Source: Acidobacteriota bacterium (GTDB taxonomy: Bacteria > Acidobacteriota > Blastocatellia > Pyrinomonadales > Pyrinomonadaceae). From it: a DNA stretch of 12,075 nucleotides. Positions 6,982-12,075 of the stretch are shown here, in pieces. How positions within the stretch are numbered: the stretch's first letter is position 1; every line of letters starts with the position of its first letter. The position numbers and the translations under genes were made by a program. The stretch lies in assembly GCA_003222935.1 (NCBI GenBank), contig QHXL01000220.1, forward strand, positions 1 through 12,075, read 5' to 3'. Under the pieces are notes generated by a model. It was not told the DNA's origin and did no database searches. It saw nothing but the letters and a program-made list of their open reading frames with translations.

Positions 6982-7620
6982 ATGCAACGAGAAGTCTTCG
7001 TCCTGCTGACAATATTGGTGTGTCTTGCCGCCACTCAAGACGCTAACGCACAGGTTGATGAGCACAAGATGGAAGTCGGCGCTGTCTTCACTTCTATTAC
7101 CTTGACCGACTTTAAGGATCGAACCCTACCAACCTTCGCGACGGGCGACTCTACAGTCAAAGGTCTGGGAGCTCGCTTCGCTTACAACCTGAATCAGAAC
7201 TTTGCCATCGACGCAGAAGGGACATTCTTCCCTGAAGCTCACTTTGGCAACGACGAGATTGGTCAAAAGACGCAGGGATTTGTCGGTCTAAAGGCGGGAG
7301 TGCGAAACAAGTGGGTCGGCGTATTTGCTAAAGCGCGACCGGGAGTGATGTGGTTCGGAGAGTTTCCCTCACGCGGGAGTTGCGTGGGTACTTCGTTTGG
7401 TACTTCGTGCGGTGTGACGCACGAGAAAAACTTTGCAATGGATCTTGGCGCCGTGGTTGAGTTTTATCCGGCGGATCGAGTGATCATACGTGCTGACATC
7501 GGCGACACGATCATCAGGTACCAGGAACATGTAAGAGGTACTTTGACGACACCTGTTCTAATTCCCGCTGCCACAAAAAATAACCTTCAGATTAGCCTCG
7601 GAGTAGGGTGGAGATTCTGA
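6982..7620 (+). CDS. Outer-membrane beta-barrel protein
   Basis: A 212-residue protein that looks like a small OmpA/OmpX-type barrel. GGAGG at 6973-6977 precedes the ATG by 4 nt. A signal peptide is clear (MQREVFVLLTILVCLAATQD, cleavage near ANAQ at residue 24). The mature part shows alternating hydrophobic strands with aromatic girdles (GARFAYNL, FAIDAEGTFFP, WVGVFAKARPGVMWF, AMDLGAVVEFYP, VIIRADIGDTIIRY, LQISLGVGWRF) and ends in Phe, as many proteins inserted by BamA do. Cys134 and Cys143 lie within one polar segment and could form a disulfide in an external loop. It stands alone, possibly with its own promoter, and the first palindrome element starts 32 bp after its stop. No specific function can be assigned. 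Confidence 0.8.
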   Translation: MQREVFVLLTILVCLAATQDANAQVDEHKMEVGAVFTSITLTDFKDRTLPTFATGDSTVKGLGARFAYNLNQNFAIDAEGTFFPEAHFGNDEIGQKTQGFVGLKAGVRNKWVGVFAKARPGVMWFGEFPSRGSCVGTSFGTSCGVTHEKNFAMDLGAVVEFYPADRVIIRADIGDTIIRYQEHVRGTLTTPVLIPAATKNNLQISLGVGWRF

Positions 7621-7651
7621 GGGGCAGCATTCAATCGCTGACGTCATTAAA

Positions 7652-7810
7652 AGAAGATCATTTTCCAGATCTCATTTGACATCTTTCAACTATCAGTTTG
7701 AGACGCGAGAGGAGATCTGAAAGACTTTTGAGCCAGACGCGAAAACCTATGGTTCCGTTTTCAAACTAATAACTGAAAACTGTCAAATGACATCCGGAAA
7801 ATGATCTTCC
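7652..7810. repeat. Dispersed palindromic element, copy 1
   Basis: Left arm 7652-7701 and right arm 7761-7810 are inverted repeats matching at 42 of 50 positions, around a 59-bp spacer. The core is CATTTTCCAGATCTCATTTG, with one substitution at each of two places in the right arm (TCCGGATGTCATTTG when read inverted). The spacer holds an 8-bp direct repeat AGACGCGA (7701-7708 and 7735-7742). It lies between the convergent stops of the barrel gene (7620) and the small helical gene (7835). As RNA it would form a long hairpin on either strand, so bidirectional termination is conceivable. Confidence 0.85.
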
Positions 7811-7834
7811 TCTCACGGCTTACTGCTTTCTGGC

Positions 7835-8062
7835 CTACTGCGATGCCTTGCGTTCCTGGGCTACTCCTCTGATCGCGTCTGCCAAATCACGAGCGGCCCG
7901 TTCAATTCGATCTGCCGCCGACTCGATTGAATCTTCCTCCTCAGGGGAGTGCGTCGAGATTGTAACGAGAGCCGCCTGCACTTGCGCTATCAAACGATTT
8001 GCTTCATTTTCAGTTTCAAGTTCTGACCGAGATCTTTGTGGTGCAATAGCCTGCTTGTTCAT
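7835..8062 (-). CDS. Small charged helical protein, function unknown
   Basis: An unrecognised 75-residue soluble protein. I chose ATG 8062, with AGG about 7-9 nt upstream; a TTG two codons earlier (8068) is less likely. After a polar N-terminus (MNKQAIAPQRSRSELETENE) almost the whole chain looks alpha-helical and amphipathic (ANRLIAQVQAALVTIS, then DSIESAADRIERAARDLADA), with an acidic break SPEEED between two helices, like a helical hairpin. No cysteine, no signal peptide, no membrane segment. A plus-strand frame covers the same bases (7848-8192), but its serine- and cysteine-rich translation looks like a shadow. Divergent from the transglutaminase-like gene and convergent with the barrel gene. 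Confidence 0.6.
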   Translation of the reverse strand: MNKQAIAPQRSRSELETENEANRLIAQVQAALVTISTHSPEEEDSIESAADRIERAARDLADAIRGVAQERKASQ

Positions 8063-8170
8063 ATTCAACCTGTCTCACTTACAAAAAGAATTCTGCCAAG
8101 GTTTTGGGGGCGATAGTCTGACATCGGGTGTCGATTCAGGCAAGTCGAGGATGCGTTTTAGTTGTTTTGT

Positions 8171-8176
8171 GAAGGA
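8171..8176 (+). promoter_or_regulatory. Ribosome binding site that decides the start at 8186
   Basis: GAAGGA lies 9 nt before TTG 8186. The frame is open further upstream to a TTG at 8162, but that codon has no such site, and GAAGGA would then be inside the coding sequence. Confidence 0.5.
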
Positions 8177-8185
8177 AAGCTCTTT

Positions 8186-8830
8186 TTGCTAACTCCAAAC
8201 TCAATAGATTTCACGCCAAAAGAGTGGAAGCTTGTTCAGTCGCTCGATAGACCGGCAAAGGTGCAACGCTATCTCAGCTTGATGCCGTACAACTGGGAGA
8301 AGCACGGCGGCACCATGCGTTCCTTTCGCGAAATGGTGAAGCACAACGAAGTGCACTGCCTGGAAGCAGCAGTTTCAGCCGCAGTGGTCCTTGAGCAGCA
8401 TGGTTATCCGCCGCTGTTGCTCGACCTCGAGTCGCAGGATTTATTGGATCACGTACTCTTTGTGTTTCAGGAGAAAGGTCGTTGGGGATCGATCGCTCGC
8501 TCGCGCGACATCGGGCTTCACGGTCGCAAGCCGGTGTTCAGATCGATCCGCGATCTCGTTTGGAGTTACTTCGATCCCTACGTGGACTTCACCGGGAGAA
8601 TTAAAGGCTACGGCGTAACTAGTCTATACAACCTCGGCAACTACGACTGGCGCTTCTCCCCTCGCAAGATGACGAAGATTGAGGATCATCTGCGCGCCAT
8701 GCCACATAAACGACTTCAGTCATCAGACAAGCGGTACGAAAAACTTCTCGATCGTTATCACAAGTACAAGAAGAGATACCCCGACCGATCGCCGAGCTAT
8801 TATTCGAGTAGATCGCAGTGGCTGATCTAA
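8186..8830 (+). CDS. Putative transglutaminase-like (papain-fold) protein of unknown role
   Basis: A 214-residue cytoplasmic-looking protein starting at TTG with a well-spaced ribosome binding site. I do not recognise a named family. The layout suggests a transglutaminase/papain-type fold: Cys58 in EVHCLEAAVSAA at the start of a hydrophobic helix, His89 in LLDHVLFVF on a beta strand, and Asp108 in the next strand region (IARSRDIGLHGR) as candidate triad. GYPPLLLDLES and GRWGSIARSR look like conserved core strands. The C-terminal third is aromatic (WSYFDPYVDFTG, GNYDWRF) and ends in a very basic region (KYKKRYPDRS), perhaps for nucleic-acid or membrane binding. No signal peptide. The second palindrome element starts just after its stop. 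The triad is inference from pattern, not shown. Confidence 0.65.
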   Translation: MLTPNSIDFTPKEWKLVQSLDRPAKVQRYLSLMPYNWEKHGGTMRSFREMVKHNEVHCLEAAVSAAVVLEQHGYPPLLLDLESQDLLDHVLFVFQEKGRWGSIARSRDIGLHGRKPVFRSIRDLVWSYFDPYVDFTGRIKGYGVTSLYNLGNYDWRFSPRKMTKIEDHLRAMPHKRLQSSDKRYEKLLDRYHKYKKRYPDRSPSYYSSRSQWLI

Positions 8831-8831
8831 G

Positions 8832-8963
8832 GGGAAGCATTTTCCAGATCTCATTTGACAGTATTCAGTTATCAATTTAAAACCGCGGGCTCGAAAGATC
8901 TCGCTTGAAATCTCTCAAACTGACAACTGGAAAATGTCAAATGAGATCTGGAAAATGCTTCCC
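8832..8963. repeat. Dispersed palindromic element, copy 2
   Basis: Left arm 8832-8878 and right arm 8917-8963 pair at 42 of 47 positions. The outer 29 bp (8832-8860 against 8935-8963) are perfect inverted repeats containing CATTTTCCAGATCTCATTTG. The spacer is 38 bp. It begins 1 bp after the stop of the transglutaminase-like gene and ends 66 bp before the Uma2 start. Read inverted, its interior (CAGTTTGAGA, GAGATCT, GAGCC) aligns with copy 1 in the same order, so the two are relatives lying in opposite orientation. Confidence 0.88.
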
Positions 8964-8995
8964 TCGTAAAGTAGCCTTTAACCAACGCGCGTAGT

Positions 8996-9001
8996 TATAC
9001 T
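8996..9001 (+). promoter_or_regulatory. Possible -10 box for the Uma2 gene
   Basis: TATACT matches the sigma70 -10 consensus at five of six places and lies 28 nt before ATG 9030. No recognisable -35 is found 15-18 nt upstream, so it is a weak candidate. Confidence 0.3.
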
Positions 9002-9029
9002 CTCCCTACCTTTCCTCATAGGAGTCATG

Positions 9030-9599
9030 ATGTCCTGGGTCAACACATCACCTTTGGTCAAGACCTACACCCTGGAAGAGTTCTGGGAACTGCCGGAACC
9101 TCCCGACCATTCAAAGCTTGAACTAATCGCAGGAGTCCTCTATATGACACCCCCTCCTGGGTACCGACACGATAATGCTGTCAGCAGGTTAATTCGCCTA
9201 CTTTCAGAGTTTCTATTGCAGTCGAAAGATACCGGCACTTTGTACGTGCCTCGAGCAGCAATCTGGACAACTCCAAACACCTACCTGGAACCGGATCTGT
9301 TCTATGTTTCTGCTGAGACGGAGGCGCGACTAGAACCCAACCGCAGGACGACGGCTGATCTGGTTGTTGAGGTCATTTCACCTGGTTCTGCGATTTATGA
9401 TCGGAATACGAAGGCAGATACTTATGCGGCACTTGGCGTAAAAGAACTTTGGTTGATCGATGAGAGCAATCACTCGGTAGAGGTACGCATACTTGATCTC
9501 GATCGCTTGATACCTGGCGCGTTACTCACGAGTAGCGATGAGGCGAAGTCGACGGTCCTCGATGGATTTAACTTTACGGTTGAGCGTCTCTTTGATTAG
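9030..9599 (+). CDS. Uma2-family (DUF820) putative endonuclease
   Basis: A 189-residue protein of the Uma2/DUF820 family, a PD-(D/E)XK nuclease-like fold that often occurs in many copies per genome; its biological role is poorly known. Signatures are YTLEEFWELPE with KLELIAGVLYMTPPPGYRH (N-terminal part), EPDLFYV with the first acidic position, DLVVEVISPGS with the second, and YDRNTKADTYAALGVKELWLID with a lysine of the nuclease core. Two ATG codons follow AGGAG (9020-9024): 9027 at 2 nt and 9030 at 5 nt. I take the second for its spacing; the first adds one Met. It is flanked by palindrome copies 2 and 3 and looks like a single-gene unit. Confidence 0.88.
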   Translation: MSWVNTSPLVKTYTLEEFWELPEPPDHSKLELIAGVLYMTPPPGYRHDNAVSRLIRLLSEFLLQSKDTGTLYVPRAAIWTTPNTYLEPDLFYVSAETEARLEPNRRTTADLVVEVISPGSAIYDRNTKADTYAALGVKELWLIDESNHSVEVRILDLDRLIPGALLTSSDEAKSTVLDGFNFTVERLFD

Positions 9600-9627
9600 G
9601 CAGTAGTCATTCAGTGGATGATATAAG

Positions 9628-9734
9628 CATTTTTCCAGATCTCATTTGACACTTTTCAGTTGTCATTGGGAAGAGGAATCCAAATCCCAAGACCAAATGA
9701 CGACTGGAAAATGTCAGATGAGATCTGGAAAATG
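9628..9734. repeat. Dispersed palindromic element, copy 3, overlapping the EamA gene end
   Basis: Left arm 9628-9670 and right arm 9693-9734 are inverted repeats with few mismatches and one extra T on the left (CATTTTTCC against CATTTTCC). The spacer is only 22 bp and unlike those of copies 1 and 2, but the arms share the AGATCTCATTTGACA core. It starts 28 bp after the Uma2 stop. Its right arm contains the last codons and stop of the convergent EamA gene (9714-9734). Confidence 0.85.
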
Positions 9735-10592
9735 ATTTTGTTTTCTTTTGCTCTTCGCGTCCAACAACATATGCGCAATCACCGCAACGATGATGATCGA
9801 TCCGCCGAGTAACGCCCACCTGGAAGGTCTCTCACCAATACCAAGAAATACCCACACAGGATTCAACACCGGCTCGATGTAAGCGATGATTCCCGCATCA
9901 AGCGATCTAACACCGCGAGCCATTGCGTGGGTAAACAGAACGTAGGACAGACCGAGTTGAACAACTCCAAGATAGATCACGCTCGACGTGTCGTATCTAT
10001 CAAGACTCCTTAGCGCCGCGATTCCCCATGGGGCAGTGATCAGGATAACGAGCAGGTTGCCGTAAATCACCGACGACGCACGGTTAACCAGTCTCGCTTT
10101 CGGATGCCGGAGTAACAAAAAGTAGGCGGCGAAACACAAACCGGAAGCGAGTGCCAGAATGTTGCCGGTGATGTCTTGAGGTCGCAGTTGACCGACAAAG
10201 AAAAGAGTCATCCCGCCAAGACATACGAGCACCGTTACGAGATCGCGCGAACGAAACTTTTCTTTGTAGACCAGTGGTTCAAAGATTAGCAGGTACATCG
10301 GTGAGGTGTACTGAAGGAAGATCGCGTTAGCGGCAGTCGTCTGCTTGGTTGCCGAGACAAAGAGAATCACGAGTGCCGCATAAAGCAACGATGCGGCGAG
10401 AGTGATTCCATTGATCGCGAAACCTTCACGCCGGGTGAACCACGCCACCACCAGCAACGCAAACACTGATCTGAGAAACGATAATTCCAATCCTGACAGA
10501 TCGTTCCACTTGATGAAAAAGCCGCCGGTACTCCAGAGGAGAGCGGCGGCTGCAACATAAAGCAGAGGGGAGAACTTTGCGCTTTTGGTCAA
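9714..10592 (-). CDS. EamA-family (DMT superfamily) membrane transporter
   Basis: A 292-residue inner-membrane permease with two EamA repeats, about ten helices in all, of the drug/metabolite transporter superfamily. Members export amino acids, metabolites or drugs; the substrate cannot be told here. Repeat 1 (about 10-135) holds LLYVAAAALLWSTGGFFIKW, ATKQTTAANAIFLQYTSPMY and LGGMTLFFVG. Repeat 2 (about 145-280) holds LALASGLCFAAYFLLLRHP, GVVQLGLSYVLFTHAMARG and AYIEPVLNPVWVFLGIGERP, the usual family signatures. The start is a TTG lying 2 nt after the stop of the [2Fe-2S] gene, with no ribosome binding site, so translation is probably coupled. The last residues, NHFPDLI, and the TGA come from palindrome copy 3, so the original C-terminus was probably replaced. 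Confidence 0.92.
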   Translation of the reverse strand: MTKSAKFSPLLYVAAAALLWSTGGFFIKWNDLSGLELSFLRSVFALLVVAWFTRREGFAINGITLAASLLYAALVILFVSATKQTTAANAIFLQYTSPMYLLIFEPLVYKEKFRSRDLVTVLVCLGGMTLFFVGQLRPQDITGNILALASGLCFAAYFLLLRHPKARLVNRASSVIYGNLLVILITAPWGIAALRSLDRYDTSSVIYLGVVQLGLSYVLFTHAMARGVRSLDAGIIAYIEPVLNPVWVFLGIGERPSRWALLGGSIIIVAVIAHMLLDAKSKRKQNHFPDLI

Positions 10593-10594
10593 GA

Positions 10595-11626
10595 TTAGTG
10601 GCTTTGATCGTTCGCGGTGGCTGGAGAGTCTGCGACAGCTGAGGGTTGCTCTTCAACTGCGGCTTTCTGTGCGCGAATGTATTTCCCAAACACTCCGTTC
10701 CACGGTGGAATAACGATTGAAACTGCGCCGTGTGTTTGCGCCTGGCAGGCAAGACGAATCAGAGGCTTTGTCTCATTGGTGTCGATGTAACCAAACTCCT
10801 TGATCTTCTTTCCTTCGCGCGCGGCAACGTCCGACAATTTCTCAGCGCCACCAAGAACACCAACCCAACAAGTTCCACACGAAGCTGATCGACATTCGAC
10901 GGGAATCGGACCCTCACCCCTTCGGGCATCGATCTCGCGCCAGTTACGCGAACGATCCTCGGCGGCTCCCCAGGCGAGGTCTTGAATGTTGTTCATGACA
11001 TACGTGGCCCGGTCGTCGTTCTCATCGTGCGTGACGGTCCATTTCTTATTCACTGTCCGCAAGAATCCAAGCAGTCCCTGGCTGTCGTCCTTGGCGCGTT
11101 CGCGCAGGACTTGTTCAGGTGAAAGCCGGGTGTGCTTTTTATCGATAGAAACTTTGCCCGGAGTATTAAAAGCAGCGGACCCGGTTTGTTGAAGAGTCAT
11201 AAAAGCCACGGCCGTGATGCCGGCAAGTAGCGACTGATCGACCTTGAGAGCCTTAGCCGTTTCGGCCGCAACTTTCAGGACCTGGTCTGACAAACTTGTT
11301 CCATCGCCAACAAAACTCGCGGCATGTTTCTGAACAGCTGACTTAATTTCGGGCCAGAAACGATGCCCGTAAAGAAAGGTGTGCGACGTATCGATCTGAT
11401 CCTTGAGATAAAACTTCCCCTGGAGCAAGAGTCGCTGCGCAAGTGTTTCCGAATCGTCAGAGTTCGTTAGTGCCTGAAAAAGTGATAGCGGGTAGAACGA
11501 AAACCAGATTTGCGTGGCATTGCGATCGACGTCGTGGATCGTCCGAAGCAGTGTCGTCAGGGTCGCTGACCACGCCTCTTCGTCGTGTTCATTTAAAAAG
11601 TTTTCAAAAGCAGTTTGATTAGACAT
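10595..11626 (-). CDS. [2Fe-2S] ferredoxin-domain protein with an unrecognised helical N-terminal domain
   Basis: A 343-residue protein. The C-terminal part (about 205-320) is a ferredoxin-like domain: Cys245-x4-Cys250-x2-Cys253 in ECRSASCGTC and Cys294 in RLACQ, the four ligands of a [2Fe-2S] cluster with plant-type spacing at the first three. WVGVLGGAEKL and SIVIPPWNGVFGKY flank them. Residues 1 to about 190 are mostly helical and resemble nothing I know; they contain WFSFYPLSLFQAL, a short LLAGITAVAFMTLQQTG hydrophobic helix and several His and Trp. The last 25 residues are Ala/Pro/Ser-rich and probably disordered. No signal peptide. The ATG has only a distant AAGGA (about 15 nt). It precedes the EamA gene by 2 nt, so the two are likely co-expressed. 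An electron-transfer or redox-sensing role is inference. Confidence 0.85.
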   Translation of the reverse strand: MSNQTAFENFLNEHDEEAWSATLTTLLRTIHDVDRNATQIWFSFYPLSLFQALTNSDDSETLAQRLLLQGKFYLKDQIDTSHTFLYGHRFWPEIKSAVQKHAASFVGDGTSLSDQVLKVAAETAKALKVDQSLLAGITAVAFMTLQQTGSAAFNTPGKVSIDKKHTRLSPEQVLRERAKDDSQGLLGFLRTVNKKWTVTHDENDDRATYVMNNIQDLAWGAAEDRSRNWREIDARRGEGPIPVECRSASCGTCWVGVLGGAEKLSDVAAREGKKIKEFGYIDTNETKPLIRLACQAQTHGAVSIVIPPWNGVFGKYIRAQKAAVEEQPSAVADSPATANDQSH

Positions 11627-11647
11627 TAGTGCAAAAAGCCGTCCTTA

Positions 11648-11679
11648 ATTGTAATAGTCGCGAAATGGCTCAATTGAGC
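11648..11679 (-). promoter_or_regulatory. Candidate promoter and operator of the [2Fe-2S]-EamA operon
   Basis: On the minus strand TACAAT (11653-11648) resembles a -10 box 21 nt before the ATG. A perfect 12-bp palindrome, GCTCAATTGAGC (11668-11679), covers the place where the -35 box should be. Such a position suits a repressor or activator site. No good -35 hexamer is visible, which would fit activator dependence, but chance cannot be excluded. Confidence 0.35.
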
Positions 11680-11754
11680 AAGCGGTAATTAAAGCACAAA
11701 GATGGTGGATTAGAACAAGTCAGACAGGTAAAGCGGAGAATTACGGGCGGTTCT

Positions 11755-11941
11755 CTAGTTCATTGCAAGTTGGGAGGGGTGGCAAGCGGAATATCGGGCG
11801 CTGCAGGCATCCGAGACTGAGCGCGCCCCCGCTAAGAATGATTGCCTAACTGATTCGAACTACGGCGGGGCGCGCTCAGGGCTACTTTGGAATGCCGCCC
11901 ACTTCGCCGCTTGCCAGCCTTCCCAACTTGCACTGGACTAG
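11755..11941. repeat. 187-bp imperfect palindrome, a probable mobile or structured element
   Basis: Outer arms 11755-11789 and 11907-11941 match at 31 of 35 positions, begin CTAGT and contain GCAAGTTGGGA. Inner arms CTGAGCGCGCCCC (11817-11829) and its complement (11867-11879) are perfect over 13 bp. Between them are unpaired internal stretches of 27 bp on each side, and the apical loop is 37 nt. It is unrelated in sequence to the AGATCTCATTTGACA family. Its loop contains GATTCGAAC, like a tRNA T-arm, but no tRNA fold is possible. A MITE or a large regulatory hairpin is the likeliest reading. Confidence 0.75.
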
Positions 11942-11979
11942 GTAGGCGTCCTTTGCGTTCGCTACTGCACCAAAACTTG

Positions 11980-11985
11980 TACAAT
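11980..11985 (+). promoter_or_regulatory. Possible -10 box for the right-edge ORF
   Basis: TACAAT is a near-consensus -10 box 32 nt before the ATG at 12018. No clear -35 lies at 16-18 nt. It is part of the short palindrome TTGTACAA. Confidence 0.3.
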
Positions 11986-12017
11986 TTGTCTCTGTTGAGC
12001 AACTTATTGACAGCGCC

Positions 12018-12075
12018 ATGCTCGACAGAGTAAAAATCAAGCCTACCCGAAGCGATCTTCCCTTTAGACTTTCCA
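12018..12075 (+). CDS. Start of an unidentified protein, cut by the right edge
   Basis: An ATG opens a frame of 19 codons (MLDRVKIKPTRSDLPFRLS) that runs off the window. There is no Shine-Dalgarno, but a TACAAT box lies 32 nt upstream and no other in-frame start is present after the TAG at 11943. The basic, non-hydrophobic N-terminus suggests a cytoplasmic protein. Too little is visible for a family call, and it may be a chance frame. Confidence 0.35.
   Translation, partial: MLDRVKIKPTRSDLPFRLS

Larger units (their letters stand above)
11627..12017. other. 391-bp gene-free region with promoter elements and a large palindrome
   Basis: It lies between the divergent [2Fe-2S] gene and the reading frame at the right edge. 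It holds a minus-strand promoter candidate with a dyad (11648-11679), a featureless stretch of about 75 bp, the 187-bp palindrome (11755-11941) and a TACAAT box (11980-11985) before the right-hand ORF. I found no RNA gene with a known fold. Confidence 0.5.

Noticed and set aside
7848..8192. Plus-strand 114-codon frame opposite the small helical gene
   Set aside because: The translation is rich in Ser, Cys and Arg without a domain pattern, and it runs over the divergent upstream region. The minus-strand frame has a helical, charged pattern typical of a real protein.
7621..8963. Genomic island boundaries marked by the repeats
   Set aside because: No integrase, no tRNA target and no flanking direct repeats were found. 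The genes between copies look ordinary in composition.
7652..9734. CRISPR array, because of three similar repeats
   Set aside because: The repeats are long palindromes about 0.8-1.2 kb apart with genes between them and in mixed orientation. There are no regular spacers and no cas genes.
10426..10752. Minus-strand frame of 108 codons across the [2Fe-2S]/EamA junction
   Set aside because: It is in a third frame over two well-supported genes and has no protein-like pattern.
11821..11880. Possible tRNA, because of GATTCGAAC beside a GC-rich stem
   Set aside because: The closed unit is too short, has no anticodon arm and the stem is 13 bp of a larger palindrome. A tRNA cloverleaf cannot be drawn.

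Overview
This is a 12 kb chromosomal window from a mid-GC bacterium. The proteins (a secreted DUF4097 NGG-repeat protein, a DUF5658 membrane protein, a secreted hydrolase with a TPR tail, a Uma2 nuclease, a ferredoxin with a long unfamiliar N-terminus) and the many intergenic palindromes resemble what I know of Acidobacteriota, perhaps Blastocatellia. That assignment is inference. I see no rRNA, tRNA, CRISPR array, transposase or phage gene.

Left part (1-3480): a trypsin-like HtrA/Deg protease gene runs off the left edge on the minus strand, with a DUF5658 membrane protein gene upstream on the same strand. Divergent from these is a 57-codon two-helix membrane ORF whose stop overlaps the start of prmC (release-factor methyltransferase), then the DUF4097 gene, closed by a good intrinsic terminator. 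Compared with their families as I remember them, HtrA and PrmC each lack about 9-10 residues at a structurally important place, without a frame change.

Middle (3535-7620): a tight plus-strand cluster of murA (peptidoglycan precursor synthesis), a HIT/HINT nucleotide hydrolase and an exported alpha/beta hydrolase with TPR repeats. A 320-bp gap with palindromes and a promoter candidate follows, then an outer-membrane beta-barrel gene.

Right part (7621-12075): single accessory genes of both orientations (small helical protein, transglutaminase-like protein, Uma2 nuclease) alternate with three copies of one dispersed imperfect-palindrome element of 107-159 bp. The third copy lies in the end of the EamA transporter gene and supplies its last codons and its stop. 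EamA sits 2 bp behind a gene for a [2Fe-2S] protein, so these two probably form an operon. A different 187-bp palindrome follows, and a new reading frame opens at the right edge.

The clearest candidate for something not yet described is the palindrome family at 7652-7810, 8832-8963 and 9628-9734. The copies have related stems, copies 1 and 2 look inserted in opposite orientation, and the outermost pairs change in compensation. This fits a MITE/REP-like mobile hairpin that lodges at gene 3' ends.
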